From: Bacillota bacterium
GTDB taxonomy: Bacteria > Bacillota > Clostridia > Tissierellales > Sedimentibacteraceae
Length of the DNA stretch: 9,893 nt
Reading direction: 5' to 3'
Assembly: GCA_029239575.1 (NCBI GenBank)
Contig: JARBUP010000086.1
Span: 1-9,893 of the forward strand
This document shows, piece after piece, positions 1 to 6,911 of this stretch. How positions within the stretch are numbered: the stretch's first letter is position 1; every line of letters begins with the position of its first letter. The translations under genes and the position numbers were made by a program. The notes under the pieces were generated by a model. That model worked only from the letters and a program-made list of their open reading frames with translations, did no database searches and was not told the DNA's origin.

Positions 1-1361
1 AACTTTGGTAAAAGAATAAACAACGCTATTATATTTGCAAATATTGGAAGAGCAGTTGATGAGTCTGAGAAAATCCACAATGTTGCTCCAGGGAATCCAT
101 AGTATACAGCAATTATAACCATTAACAAACTTGGAATTGGATATGTCCATTTATAAAATGATAATATTGCTTTTTTCTTTGGAGTCTCCCCTATTAAATA
201 ACGTACAACTACTTCTATTTGAGCATATACACCACTTGATGTTGTAATACCAAACAAAAATACTCCAACTGCCAATATAATTCTACCAGGTCTTCCAAGT
301 CCAGCTTCAAATGCACTTAGAGTAAGTGTAGCTCCATCCAATCCACTTGACCATTGCCCTGTTATTATTACAACTAAAGCTGTTATCGAACAAATGATAA
401 ATGTGTCTACAAAAACTTCAAAAACTCCCATAAGACCTTGTTTAATTGGATGATCCACTTTTGCAGATGCATGTATCATAGGAGCTGATCCCCATCCTGC
501 CTCATTACTGAAAACAGACCTTGACATACCAAGTTTAATTGATTGTGCAAATGTTGCCCCAACAAACCCGCCTACAGCTGCAGTACCTGTAAATGCACTG
601 CTAAATATCAAACCAAATACTCCAGGTAATTGTGTAATATTTTTTAATATAATTATGATTCCGCCTGCAAAGTAAAAAATACACATAAACGGAACTAACT
701 TTGAAGCTATTTTTCCTAAAGAAGATACTCCTCCACTGATCATTAAATACAACAATATTGTATAAAATACTGCAACAGCAACCATACTTATATTAAAAGT
801 ATTCGCAACTGCTTCTGCAACAGTGTATGTTTGGATATTAATAAAATATCCAGTTAAAAATCCGAATGCAAATATAAAACTTAGAACTTTTGCTACAACA
901 GGCATTTTTCTCTCTTTGCCTATTCCTTTTTTCATATAATAGTTTGGTCCGCCATATGCTTCATTATTAGCATCTTTTGAGCGATAATAAACTGCAAGAG
1001 TAATTTCACACATTTTTACTATCAATCCACATAGTGCTGCAACCCACATCCAAAAAACTGCACCAGGTCCACCTACTGCTATGGCTGTAGCAACTCCACC
1101 TATATTTCCAACGCCAATAGTTGTTCCTAATGCAACGCTCATTGCCTCAAGTGGTGAGACAACTCCAACCTCATCATTTTCAGATTTATCTTTACCCATA
1201 ATGCTTTTAAAAGCATGTTTCATGGCTAATTTAAAACCTGTAATCTGAAAAAATCCAGTTTTAACTGTAATGTAAATACCTACTACAAGAATTATAGCGA
1301 CTAAAGGCATACCCCATAAATAATCATAAACAATAACCGATAAAATATCTTCAAATGACAT
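1..1361 (-). CDS. Sodium:alanine/glycine symporter family (AGCS) amino-acid carrier, 3' end outside window
   Basis: This is an integral membrane carrier of the AGCS family, which imports small neutral amino acids with sodium. Translating the minus strand from the ATG at 1361 gives 453 uninterrupted codons up to the window edge, against about 440-490 for the family, so only the C-terminus is missing. The family signature lies at about residues 79-109: GTTIGVGNIGGVATAIAVGG followed by PGAVFWMWVAA. Other typical segments are the NEAGWGSAP loop and many hydrophobic helices. The start has a good ribosome binding site, AAAGGAGA, ending 7 nt upstream. It is the last visible gene of the leftward operon with the two guanidine-modifying enzymes, so its substrate may be arginine-derived (citrulline, ornithine or a methylarginine) rather than alanine. 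That substrate is inference. The family call is firm. Confidence 0.93.
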   Translation of the reverse strand, partial: MSFEDILSVIVYDYLWGMPLVAIILVVGIYITVKTGFFQITGFKLAMKHAFKSIMGKDKSENDEVGVVSPLEAMSVALGTTIGVGNIGGVATAIAVGGPGAVFWMWVAALCGLIVKMCEITLAVYYRSKDANNEAYGGPNYYMKKGIGKERKMPVVAKVLSFIFAFGFLTGYFINIQTYTVAEAVANTFNISMVAVAVFYTILLYLMISGGVSSLGKIASKLVPFMCIFYFAGGIIIILKNITQLPGVFGLIFSSAFTGTAAVGGFVGATFAQSIKLGMSRSVFSNEAGWGSAPMIHASAKVDHPIKQGLMGVFEVFVDTFIICSITALVVIITGQWSSGLDGATLTLSAFEAGLGRPGRIILAVGVFLFGITTSSGVYAQIEVVVRYLIGETPKKKAILSFYKWTYPIPSLLMVIIAVYYGFPGATLWIFSDSSTALPIFANIIALFILLPK

Positions 1362-1523
1362 ATACAATTCTCCTTTATATTTATTTAAAATTTGTAAAAA
1401 ATAGCCTCCTTCCTAATTTATTAAAAATTATATAAACAACATAAATATAAATTTAAAGAGTTCTTTTTAAAACATAAAAGATCGCACACTCTCTTAATTA
1501 TATTTACTAGTCTTTTTCAAAAA
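1362..1523. other. Intergenic gap before the symporter gene, with an orphan Shine-Dalgarno sequence
   Basis: This is 162 bp of AT-rich sequence between the mini-ORF stop and the symporter start. On the minus strand it holds a near-perfect ribosome binding site, AGGAAGGAGG (about 1405-1414), that is not followed by ATG, GTG or TTG at a usable distance; an ATT codon there opens only five codons. The real symporter ribosome binding site lies about 35 nt further on. I see no convincing promoter or terminator, so the symporter is probably co-transcribed with the upstream genes. The orphan site may be a remnant of a lost short gene. Confidence 0.4.
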
Positions 1524-1580
1524 TTAATTTTTAAGTATTAAAGAGACTGCTTCAATTCCAATTAAAAATTTATTTTCCAC
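1524..1580 (-). CDS. Possible 18-residue peptide or gene remnant
   Basis: This short reading frame starts with GTG and encodes VENKFLIGIEAVSLILKN before TAA, with the initiator read as Met. Its ribosome binding site (GGAGGAAATT before GTG) overlaps the TAG stop of the preceding deiminase-like gene, an arrangement typical of translational coupling in a real operon. I do not recognise the peptide. The middle is hydrophobic and the ends carry charges. It could be a leader or coupling peptide, the surviving start of a deleted gene, or a chance frame. In another frame the DNA continues only six more codons (LIFEKD) before a stop. No function is proposed. Confidence 0.35.
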   Translation of the reverse strand: MENKFLIGIEAVSLILKN

Positions 1581-1589
1581 AATTTCCTC

Positions 1590-2465
1590 CTATATTCTTG
1601 TTATAGGACATGTTAAGCAAGTAGGTCCACCCGTTCCTCTAAATGACATTTCATGACCTTCATAAGTATAAACTGTACATCCTTCTTCTTTTAAACTTTT
1701 AACTATTTCAGGATTACCATCCATTACTATACACACTCTTGGTGCTAAAGCTAAAACATTTGATCCTAAATAATCATATTCTTTATCGTTAACTTCAATA
1801 AGCTTAATTCCTCTTTGTAGCAACAATTCTCTAAAAAACACTGGCATATATTTTGAATAAACAACTGCTAAATCTTTATCAACCATACTAATAATGCTCA
1901 TTAAGTGAAGACATGCATCACATCCTTCTCCATGAGGCATAGGAACAACAATTACTTCATCAACTATATCCTTAACAAGTTCTTTGAACTGTCTTATACC
2001 TTCATCATTAGTTCTATAACCTCTTCCTACAGCAACTGTTTTTTCATCCAACCAAACAATATCTCCGCCTTCCATTTTGCCAGGCTTTTCTATATATCCC
2101 AATGTAGGTATACCTATACCTTTTAAATATTCCTCTGTTGCTAAGAATTCTTTTCCTCTAAGTTCTTTTCCCATTGGAAAATAAATAGCACCTTTAGAAG
2201 TAACTTTCAAAGGGTCATGCGTATAAATTGAATCAAGTCCTACTTTTTCATCACTTGGAAGATAATAAACATTTTCAACATTATCTTTAATAATTTTTTC
2301 AAATTTTTCATACTCTAATACAGCTTTTTCATAATCCGGGCATCCAAAATATGCAAATTGTTCATAATTTTCATTTAAATTTTCCTGACTTATAAAAGCT
2401 TCTGATGGCCTTTTAATTAAAATCGATTTAATTTTACCCACCATTGATTGACATCCATATTCCAT
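1590..2465 (-). CDS. Amidinotransferase/arginine deiminase-fold hydrolase (dimethylargininase-related)
   Basis: This 291-residue cytosolic enzyme belongs to the guanidine-modifying superfamily (DDAH, arginine deiminase, arginine dihydrolase, glycine amidinotransferase), in which an active-site Cys attacks the guanidinium or ureido carbon. The expected catalytic set is visible: Asp84 in THDP, Glu132 in KMEGGD, His187 in CLHLMS and Cys283 in GGPTCLTCP; Arg151 in GYRTNDEG is a likely substrate ligand. It differs clearly from the upstream DDAH-like protein, which has HLKTG and GGLSCLSLRF, so it is not a simple duplicate. The ATG at 2465 is supported by AGGAGG with 8-nt spacing; the second Met (residue 8) has no comparable site. 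The gene lies 31 bp after the DDAH-like gene and is surely in the same operon. The substrate could be arginine, citrulline, methylarginine or another guanidino acid, and sequence alone does not decide. Confidence 0.85.
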   Translation of the reverse strand: MEYGCQSMVGKIKSILIKRPSEAFISQENLNENYEQFAYFGCPDYEKAVLEYEKFEKIIKDNVENVYYLPSDEKVGLDSIYTHDPLKVTSKGAIYFPMGKELRGKEFLATEEYLKGIGIPTLGYIEKPGKMEGGDIVWLDEKTVAVGRGYRTNDEGIRQFKELVKDIVDEVIVVPMPHGEGCDACLHLMSIISMVDKDLAVVYSKYMPVFFRELLLQRGIKLIEVNDKEYDYLGSNVLALAPRVCIVMDGNPEIVKSLKEEGCTVYTYEGHEMSFRGTGGPTCLTCPITRI

Positions 2466-2496
2466 TTTACAATCCTCCTAATAAATCAACTATAAT

Positions 2497-3267
2497 CTAA
2501 AATCTTAATGACAAACAACTTAAACCGCCATCTAACTTTCTAAATTCAGAAGTATCCACTATTATAACTTTATAACCTAAGTCTCTTACACATTTCTCAA
2601 CAGTAGGATATCCTTCAGCTACAATTACAGTATCATTAACCCAAATACAGTTAGCACCATATGCTTCACTTTCTGGAACAATAACTTTATTAAATGATGT
2701 ATAGTCTTCTTTTTCAATGAATTCTCCAGAAACAAGCATGTTGTTATTCTCTACATAATTCACGCCTGTTTTTAAATGTAAAACCTTTTCCAAAGAAACA
2801 ACTGAACAAGTATGACCATATTTAGCTAAAGCTTCTTTAAACTGTCTACATCCTTCTTCATTAGTTCTTGCAGATAAACCTATGTAAAAATGATTCCCTA
2901 CCATCATAACATCTCCGCCTTCCATAGTTCCAGGTGAAGTTATATATTCTATTTGATCATCATTATAAAATTTTTTAATATTTTCAACCATCAAAGGTGA
3001 TTCTCCCTGTCTCGATAAAGCGCCTGGGTTAGAAATTATAGCACATTTTGGTGTGAGAACAGCAGTGTCTTCAACAAAACATGAATCTGGAAATTCTTCT
3101 AATGCTTGTAATACAGTTACTTTAACTCCACACTCTTCAAGAGCTTTAATATAATCGTCATGTTGTTTTAAAGCTAATTCGTAATTTGGTTTTCCTAATT
3201 CTGGTGCTGATGTTATACCATCCACTAAAGATCTACTTGGTCTTCTTACAATTGCATTCTTAAACAT
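2497..3267 (-). CDS. ddaH: N(omega),N(omega)-dimethylarginine dimethylaminohydrolase (DDAH)-like enzyme
   Basis: DDAH hydrolyses mono- or dimethylarginine to citrulline plus methyl- or dimethylamine in the cytosol. The 256-residue length matches bacterial DDAH, and the sequence follows the Pseudomonas enzyme from end to end as I recall it: RRPSRSLVDG (8-17), FPDSCFVED (59-67), PGTMEGGD (112-119), SARTNEEG (132-139), LEKVLHLKTG (159-168), ANCIWVN (205-211) and GGLSCLSLRF (247-256). The catalytic triad reads Cys251, His164 and Glu116, with Asp61, Arg86 and Arg134 as probable substrate contacts. The ATG is supported by AAGGGAGG five nt upstream (AAATT spacer). It is the first gene of the leftward operon, about 100 nt downstream of a predicted promoter with a GntR-type operator at its start site. 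Family membership is strong. Activity on methylarginine rather than another guanidine is an inference from similarity. Confidence 0.9.
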   Translation of the reverse strand: MFKNAIVRRPSRSLVDGITSAPELGKPNYELALKQHDDYIKALEECGVKVTVLQALEEFPDSCFVEDTAVLTPKCAIISNPGALSRQGESPLMVENIKKFYNDDQIEYITSPGTMEGGDVMMVGNHFYIGLSARTNEEGCRQFKEALAKYGHTCSVVSLEKVLHLKTGVNYVENNNMLVSGEFIEKEDYTSFNKVIVPESEAYGANCIWVNDTVIVAEGYPTVEKCVRDLGYKVIIVDTSEFRKLDGGLSCLSLRF

Positions 3268-3354
3268 AATTTCCTCCCTTAAATTGGCTACATTATTTTT
3301 TTATTTTTTACTCTAATAAATATTATTCATTAAATTTATTTTTATGTATAATAT

Positions 3355-3370
3355 ATATTGTATACAATAT
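3355..3370. promoter_or_regulatory. Operator palindrome 1, probable GntR/FCD-regulator site
   Basis: ATATTGTATACAATAT is a perfect 16-bp palindrome. Its TTGTATACAA core fits the T-N-GT-N(1-3)-AC-N-A pattern known for FadR/FCD-type GntR regulators. It covers the predicted transcription start (about 3366) of the leftward DDAH operon, so a bound protein would block initiation. The regulator gene next door is the obvious candidate binder. Confidence 0.75.
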
Positions 3371-3372
3371 TC

Positions 3373-3400
3373 ATTATACATGATTATTAAAAAAATGCAA
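3373..3400 (-). promoter_or_regulatory. Promoter of the ddaH-like operon
   Basis: Read on the minus strand, TTGCAT (3395-3400) is followed after 16 nt by a consensus TATAAT (3373-3378). This predicts a start near 3366 and an untranslated leader of about 100 nt before the DDAH-like gene. The -10 is perfect and the -35 has four of six consensus bases. Confidence 0.65.
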
Positions 3401-3419
3401 GCGTTTTTTTAAATATAAT

Positions 3420-3435
3420 ATATTGTATACAGATT
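3420..3435. promoter_or_regulatory. Operator half-palindrome 2, probable second regulator site
   Basis: ATATTGTATACA is repeated here exactly as in the left 12 bases of operator 1, but the right arm reads GATT instead of ATAT, so it is an imperfect copy. Its centre is 65 bp from that of operator 1. It ends 4 nt upstream of the -35 of the regulator gene, which suggests autoregulation or two-site binding with looping of the divergent region. Confidence 0.65.
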
Positions 3436-3438
3436 TTA

Positions 3439-3467
3439 TTGATTTTTTAAAAGTTTTGTGCTAAAAT
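3439..3467 (+). promoter_or_regulatory. Promoter of the GntR-family regulator gene
   Basis: TTGATT (3439-3444), a 17-nt spacer and TAAAAT (3462-3467) with an extended -10 TG at 3459-3460. The predicted start is near 3474, giving a leader of about 23 nt with GAAGGGGG before the ATG at 3497. Confidence 0.65.
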
Positions 3468-3496
3468 AAAAATACTCAGTAGAAGGGGGCGCGAAA

Positions 3497-4144
3497 ATGA
3501 TAAACTACATGTCATTAAAAGACTATGTTTATAATTATATATCAGAAAAAATAAATGATGGTTCACTGAAACCTGATGATAAAATTAATGAACAACAAAT
3601 AGCAGATGCATTAAATGTAAGTAGAACTCCAATTAGGGAAGCACTTATACAATTAGCATCCGATGGATTTTTAGAAAATACACCAAGAAGAGGTTTTCGA
3701 GTTAAATTTTTAGACATAAAAAAAGCTCAAGAATTATATGAAGTAATAGGAATATTAGATGGTAGGATTGCTTATTCTACTGTTGATATTATAAGTGATG
3801 AAGAACTTAATAATATGCAGAGATTAGCTGAAGAAATGGATTTAGCTATTACTCAAGGACTCAGCGCAAAATATTATGAACTTCAATTAAAGTTTCATGA
3901 TAATTACATAAATTTAAATGATAACGAATCAATGGTTTTCATGTTAAATCAACTTAAAAATCAATTTTTGAGAAAATATTATAAATTTGAAAATCCTGAA
4001 TATGAATTGCAAGTTCTTAAAGACACTAACAAGGAACATTTTGAGATTGTAAGATTGTTTAAAGAAAAAAGAAAAGATGAATTAGAAAAATTCATTCGTG
4101 ACGTGCACTGGGCAAAAGATACAGCTATGTTTGATTCTTTGTAA
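3497..4144 (+). CDS. GntR-family (FadR/FCD subfamily) transcriptional regulator
   Basis: This is a 215-residue DNA-binding regulator with the two-domain layout of the FCD branch of the GntR family. The N-terminal winged helix (about 5-71) includes the recognition stretch INEQQIADALNVSRTPIREA and the wing RRGFRVK. The C-terminal all-helical FCD domain (about 76-210) binds small carboxylates or amino acids, often through a metal held by Asp and three His; His134, His181 and His204 are present here, but the position four before His134 is Gln130 rather than the usual Asp. The ATG follows GAAGGGGG. Divergent orientation and two TTGTATACA sites in the shared spacer indicate that it controls the arginine-type operon and probably itself. 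The effector is likely a substrate or product of that operon (inference). Confidence 0.92.
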   Translation: MINYMSLKDYVYNYISEKINDGSLKPDDKINEQQIADALNVSRTPIREALIQLASDGFLENTPRRGFRVKFLDIKKAQELYEVIGILDGRIAYSTVDIISDEELNNMQRLAEEMDLAITQGLSAKYYELQLKFHDNYINLNDNESMVFMLNQLKNQFLRKYYKFENPEYELQVLKDTNKEHFEIVRLFKEKRKDELEKFIRDVHWAKDTAMFDSL

Positions 4145-4150
4145 AAAAAT

Positions 4151-4176
4151 AATGGACAATTAAATGTCCATTTTTT
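4151..4176 (+). terminator. Intrinsic terminator of the regulator gene
   Basis: A 7-bp stem, AATGGAC/GTCCATT, with an 8-nt loop is followed directly by a T run (TTTTTTATTA). It begins 6 bp after the regulator's stop codon. Confidence 0.75.
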
Positions 4177-4191
4177 ATTATAATAAAATAA

Positions 4192-4232
4192 GACGTACAC
4201 ATATTCAAATCGTGTACGTCCTTAATTTTTTT
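4192..4232. terminator. Second hairpin, probable bidirectional terminator between the convergent genes
   Basis: A perfect 9-bp stem, GACGTACAC/GTGTACGTC, encloses an 11-nt loop (4201-4211). On the plus strand it is followed by CTTAA and seven T; on the minus strand by a T-rich run (TTATTTTATTATAAT). It lies 21 bp beyond the metQ stop, so it most likely ends the leftward metNIQ transcript and backs up the regulator terminator. Confidence 0.7.
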
Positions 4233-4241
4233 CTTATTTTA

Positions 4242-5090
4242 TTAATCTATTGCTACAACTGCACCTTTATAATTTTCAGCTATATATTGTTTAACTTTAT
4301 CGCTTTTTAATGCATCGATTAATGCTTTGATATCTTCTCTTTCTTCATCGCCTTCTTTTACGCATAAAATATTAGCATAAGTTTGTGCTGCATCTGAAGT
4401 TTGTTCTTCTTTTGCTAATGCATCTGTTGCAACATTAAATCCAGCATCAAGTGCATAGTTTCCATTCAATACAACAAAATCTGTTTCTCCTACAACTCTT
4501 GAAACTTGAGCTGCTTCAAGTTCAACTATTTCTATGTTTTTAGGATTTTCTACTATATCATTTTTAGTTGCTGCTAAGCCAGCGCCTTCTTTAATTTTAA
4601 TTAATCCATTAGTTTCTAATAATAATAATGCTCTTGCTTCATTTGTTGTATCATTAGGAACTGCAATTGTTGCTCCGTCAGGAATTGAAGCTAAATCTTT
4701 AGATTTTCCAGGATAAATTCCTAATGGCTCATAGTGAATTGAAGCAACTGAAACTATTTTTGTTCCTTTTTCTTTGTTGAAATCATCTAAGTAAGGTTGG
4801 TGCTGGAAGAAGTTTGCGTCAACATCTCCACTGTCTAAAACTAAATTAGGTTGTACGTAATCAGAAAATTCAGTTATTTCCAATTCATATCCTTTTGATT
4901 TTAACTCTTCTTTTACTTGTTCCAATATTTCAGCATGTGGTGTTGGTGATGCTGCAACTATTATTTTTTTAATTTCTGGTGCTGCATTTTGTGTGTTATC
5001 TTTTTTAGGTTCTTCTGATTGGCATCCTACTAATGCACCTAATGATAACGCTAATGATAATCCAATTGTTAATACTTTTTTAATTTTCAT
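4242..5090 (-). CDS. metQ: MetQ, methionine-binding lipoprotein of the MetNIQ ABC importer
   Basis: This substrate-binding protein of the methionine importer is anchored to the outer face of the membrane by a lipid. The first 23 residues form a lipoprotein signal: Lys-rich start, hydrophobic stretch and lipobox LVGC with Cys23 as the lipidation site, then a charged linker. The body is a NlpA/MetQ family protein, with IIVAASPTPHAEILEQV (44-60), FFQHQPYLDDFNKEKGTK (88-105), VPNDTTNEARALLLLE and FVVLNGNYALDAG. At 282 residues it has full family length. The ATG follows GGAGAGATATT. It is the last gene of the operon, 71 bp after metI, and is followed by a terminator. Methionine, possibly also D-methionine or the sulfoxide, is the expected ligand; the S-box upstream of the operon strongly favours methionine over other NlpA-family ligands. 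Confidence 0.95.
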   Translation of the reverse strand: MKIKKVLTIGLSLALSLGALVGCQSEEPKKDNTQNAAPEIKKIIVAASPTPHAEILEQVKEELKSKGYELEITEFSDYVQPNLVLDSGDVDANFFQHQPYLDDFNKEKGTKIVSVASIHYEPLGIYPGKSKDLASIPDGATIAVPNDTTNEARALLLLETNGLIKIKEGAGLAATKNDIVENPKNIEIVELEAAQVSRVVGETDFVVLNGNYALDAGFNVATDALAKEEQTSDAAQTYANILCVKEGDEEREDIKALIDALKSDKVKQYIAENYKGAVVAID

Positions 5091-5137
5091 AATATCTCTC
5101 CTATTTTTTAATTTTATTTAATTATTTTTTATTTAAT

Positions 5138-5159
5138 ATTTAAGGAATATTTCTTAAAT
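5138..5159. repeat. Near-palindrome between metI and metQ
   Basis: ATTTAAGGAATATTTCTTAAAT is a 22-bp inverted repeat with one pair of mismatched positions, in the 71-bp AT-rich gap between metI and metQ. As RNA it would form a weak hairpin. It has no proper T run and probably does not terminate. It could protect or process the message to adjust metQ levels, or be chance in AT-rich DNA. Confidence 0.3.
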
Positions 5160-5161
5160 AA

Positions 5162-5827
5162 TTATTTTATAACTCTTTTGTCCGTTTTTTTAGCGATTCT
5201 CATTCCTATTTCTTGCAATATTTGAACAAGAACTACTAATAATATAACTGTTATGAGCATTATGTCCGTTTGATATCTATAGTATCCGTATCTTATAGCT
5301 ATATCGCCAAGACCTCCGCCGCCTACTACACCTGCCATAGCTGAATAACTTAATATTGTGCCAATAACTATTGTACCACCAACAATTAATGATGTTTTTG
5401 CTTCAGGTATTAAAACATTAAATATTATAGTTTTAATTGAAGCCCCCATACTTTGTGCAGCTTCTATAACGCCTTTATCAACTTCTTCAAGAGAAGATTC
5501 AATAAGTCTTGCAATAAACGGTGTAGCTGCTATTACCAAAGGTACTATTGTAGCAGTAGTTCCGTAACTTTTCCCAGCAATAAAAGTTGTCAATGGTATA
5601 ACTGCAATAAGCAATATCAAAAATGGTATGGAACGTCCTACGTTTACTATTATATCTAATATCCTATTTAAAACCGGTTTTGGTTTAAGGCCATCTTTCT
5701 TAGTTATAACAAGAGCTATACCTAATGGAAATGCAAACAAATATGCAAACACTGTTGAAAAAAATGTCATATATAATGTGTCAGCAGTTCCATCTATTAA
5801 CATTTTAATAGTTTCAGCACTAAACAT
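5162..5827 (-). CDS. metI: MetI, permease subunit of the methionine ABC importer
   Basis: This is the inner membrane channel subunit of MetNIQ. The 221 residues match the family length and contain about five hydrophobic helices (around 18-42, 55-83, 92-110, 146-168 and 186-209). The EAA loop that contacts the ATPase reads IEAAQSMGAS at 121-130, continuing to IPEAK at 140-144. The glycine-rich GVVGGGGLGDIAIRYGY (166-182) is typical of MetI. The ATG at 5827 lies inside the end of metN: the genes overlap by 8 nt, and the ribosome binding site GAGGAG is within metN codons, so translation is probably coupled. Confidence 0.95.
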   Translation of the reverse strand: MFSAETIKMLIDGTADTLYMTFFSTVFAYLFAFPLGIALVITKKDGLKPKPVLNRILDIIVNVGRSIPFLILLIAVIPLTTFIAGKSYGTTATIVPLVIAATPFIARLIESSLEEVDKGVIEAAQSMGASIKTIIFNVLIPEAKTSLIVGGTIVIGTILSYSAMAGVVGGGGLGDIAIRYGYYRYQTDIMLITVILLVVLVQILQEIGMRIAKKTDKRVIK

Positions 5828-6836
5828 AATTTTTCAACTCCTCTACAACTATTTTTCTATCTCTTAAATAATTTATAATTTTTTCAGCAACCATATTGTC
5901 CTCAGGTAACTGAAGTATCATATGTCCTATAGCTTTACCGTTAATATCCTGAGTATCAGCAAACAATATATTAACTTGTGCTCTGCATTCTAAAACCATG
6001 TTGGCAATAACTGGTTCATATGATGATTTGCCGTCAAATACTATACGAATACATCTTTTACCTTTCATTTCAGCTACTGCTGCTTTGTTAGAATAAACAA
6101 GTTTTTTTGCAGCATCTGTTTTAGGATTTGAAAATACATCTTCAACTTTGCCATGTTCAGCAACATATCCATTGTCTATAATTGCAACACGATCACAGAT
6201 TTCTTCTACAACAGTCATTTCATGGGTAATTATTATAATAGTAATTCCAAACTTCTTATTTATTTCTTTTAACAAAGCTAAAATTGACCTTGTAGTTGTA
6301 GGGTCCAATGCACTTGTAGCTTCATCACATAAAAGTATTTTTGGATTAGTTGAAAGAGCTCTTGCTATTGCTACCCTCTGTTTTTGTCCACCACTTAGCT
6401 GAGAAGGATATGATTTACTTTTATCTCCAAGCCCTACTATTTCTAATAATTCCTTAGCTCTTTTTCTTCCTTCAGCTTTGCTTTTACCCGCTATTTCTAA
6501 AGGAAAGGAAATATTATCTTCTACATTTCTTTGCATAAGTAAGTTGAATTGTTGAAATATCATTCCTATATCTTGTCTTACATTTCTTAATTCCTGATCA
6601 TTTAAAAGAGATAAATCTTTATCATCTATTATAACAGTACCTTTTGTTGGTTTTTCTAAGAAATTAATACATCTTACTAAAGTACTTTTACCAGCACCGC
6701 TCATTCCTATAATTCCAAATATATCTCCTGAGTTTATATCCAAATTAATATCGGATAATGCAGTTACAGTACTGTTTTGACTGATGTAATCTTTTTGTAG
6801 ATCTTTAATTTGTATTAATGTTTTAATTGTTAACAC
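5820..6836 (-). CDS. metN: MetN, ATPase subunit of the methionine ABC importer with C-terminal NIL domain
   Basis: This cytoplasmic ATPase powers methionine import. Counting from the GTG at 6836 (338 residues): Walker A GMSGAGKST at 44-52, Q-loop near 95, signature LSGGQKQR at 147-154, Walker B ILLCDE at 167-172, and H-loop His205. Residues about 260-338 form the NIL/ACT-like domain known in MetN to bind methionine and inhibit transport when the cell is replete. The start is uncertain. No in-frame ATG precedes the conserved IQIKDLQKDY segment. The best ribosome binding site, AAGGCGGTG (6834-6842), overlaps this GTG and is better spaced (6-8 nt) for an ATT codon at 6827, giving 335 residues. 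A GTG at 6911 would add 25 residues but has no binding site and the extension looks unrelated to MetN. Confidence 0.9.
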   Translation of the reverse strand: MLTIKTLIQIKDLQKDYISQNSTVTALSDINLDINSGDIFGIIGMSGAGKSTLVRCINFLEKPTKGTVIIDDKDLSLLNDQELRNVRQDIGMIFQQFNLLMQRNVEDNISFPLEIAGKSKAEGRKRAKELLEIVGLGDKSKSYPSQLSGGQKQRVAIARALSTNPKILLCDEATSALDPTTTRSILALLKEINKKFGITIIIITHEMTVVEEICDRVAIIDNGYVAEHGKVEDVFSNPKTDAAKKLVYSNKAAVAEMKGKRCIRIVFDGKSSYEPVIANMVLECRAQVNILFADTQDINGKAIGHMILQLPEDNMVAEKIINYLRDRKIVVEELKNYV

Positions 6837-6911
6837 CGCCTTAATTAATAATAGTATAAGTAATTCCCTTTTGGTAGTTAATTTATGTTTGCATAACACA
6901 GTCTCATTCAC

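Noticed and set aside
1441..1523. Possible terminator between the mini-ORF and the symporter (AAGAG...CTCTT)
   Set aside because: Only five base pairs with a loop of about 30 nt; too weak to support a terminator.
1905..2126. A 73-codon plus-strand frame opposite the second hydrolase
   Set aside because: No ribosome binding site, composition typical of antisense translation, and fully inside a conserved gene.
5358..5659. Short plus-strand frames opposite the transporter metI
   Set aside because: They overlap a clearly recognised permease gene and have low-complexity or unnatural compositions.
6837..6911. 25-residue N-terminal extension of MetN from the GTG at 6911
   Set aside because: No ribosome binding site, the residues do not resemble the MetN family, and the conserved domain starts right after the AAGGCGG site downstream.
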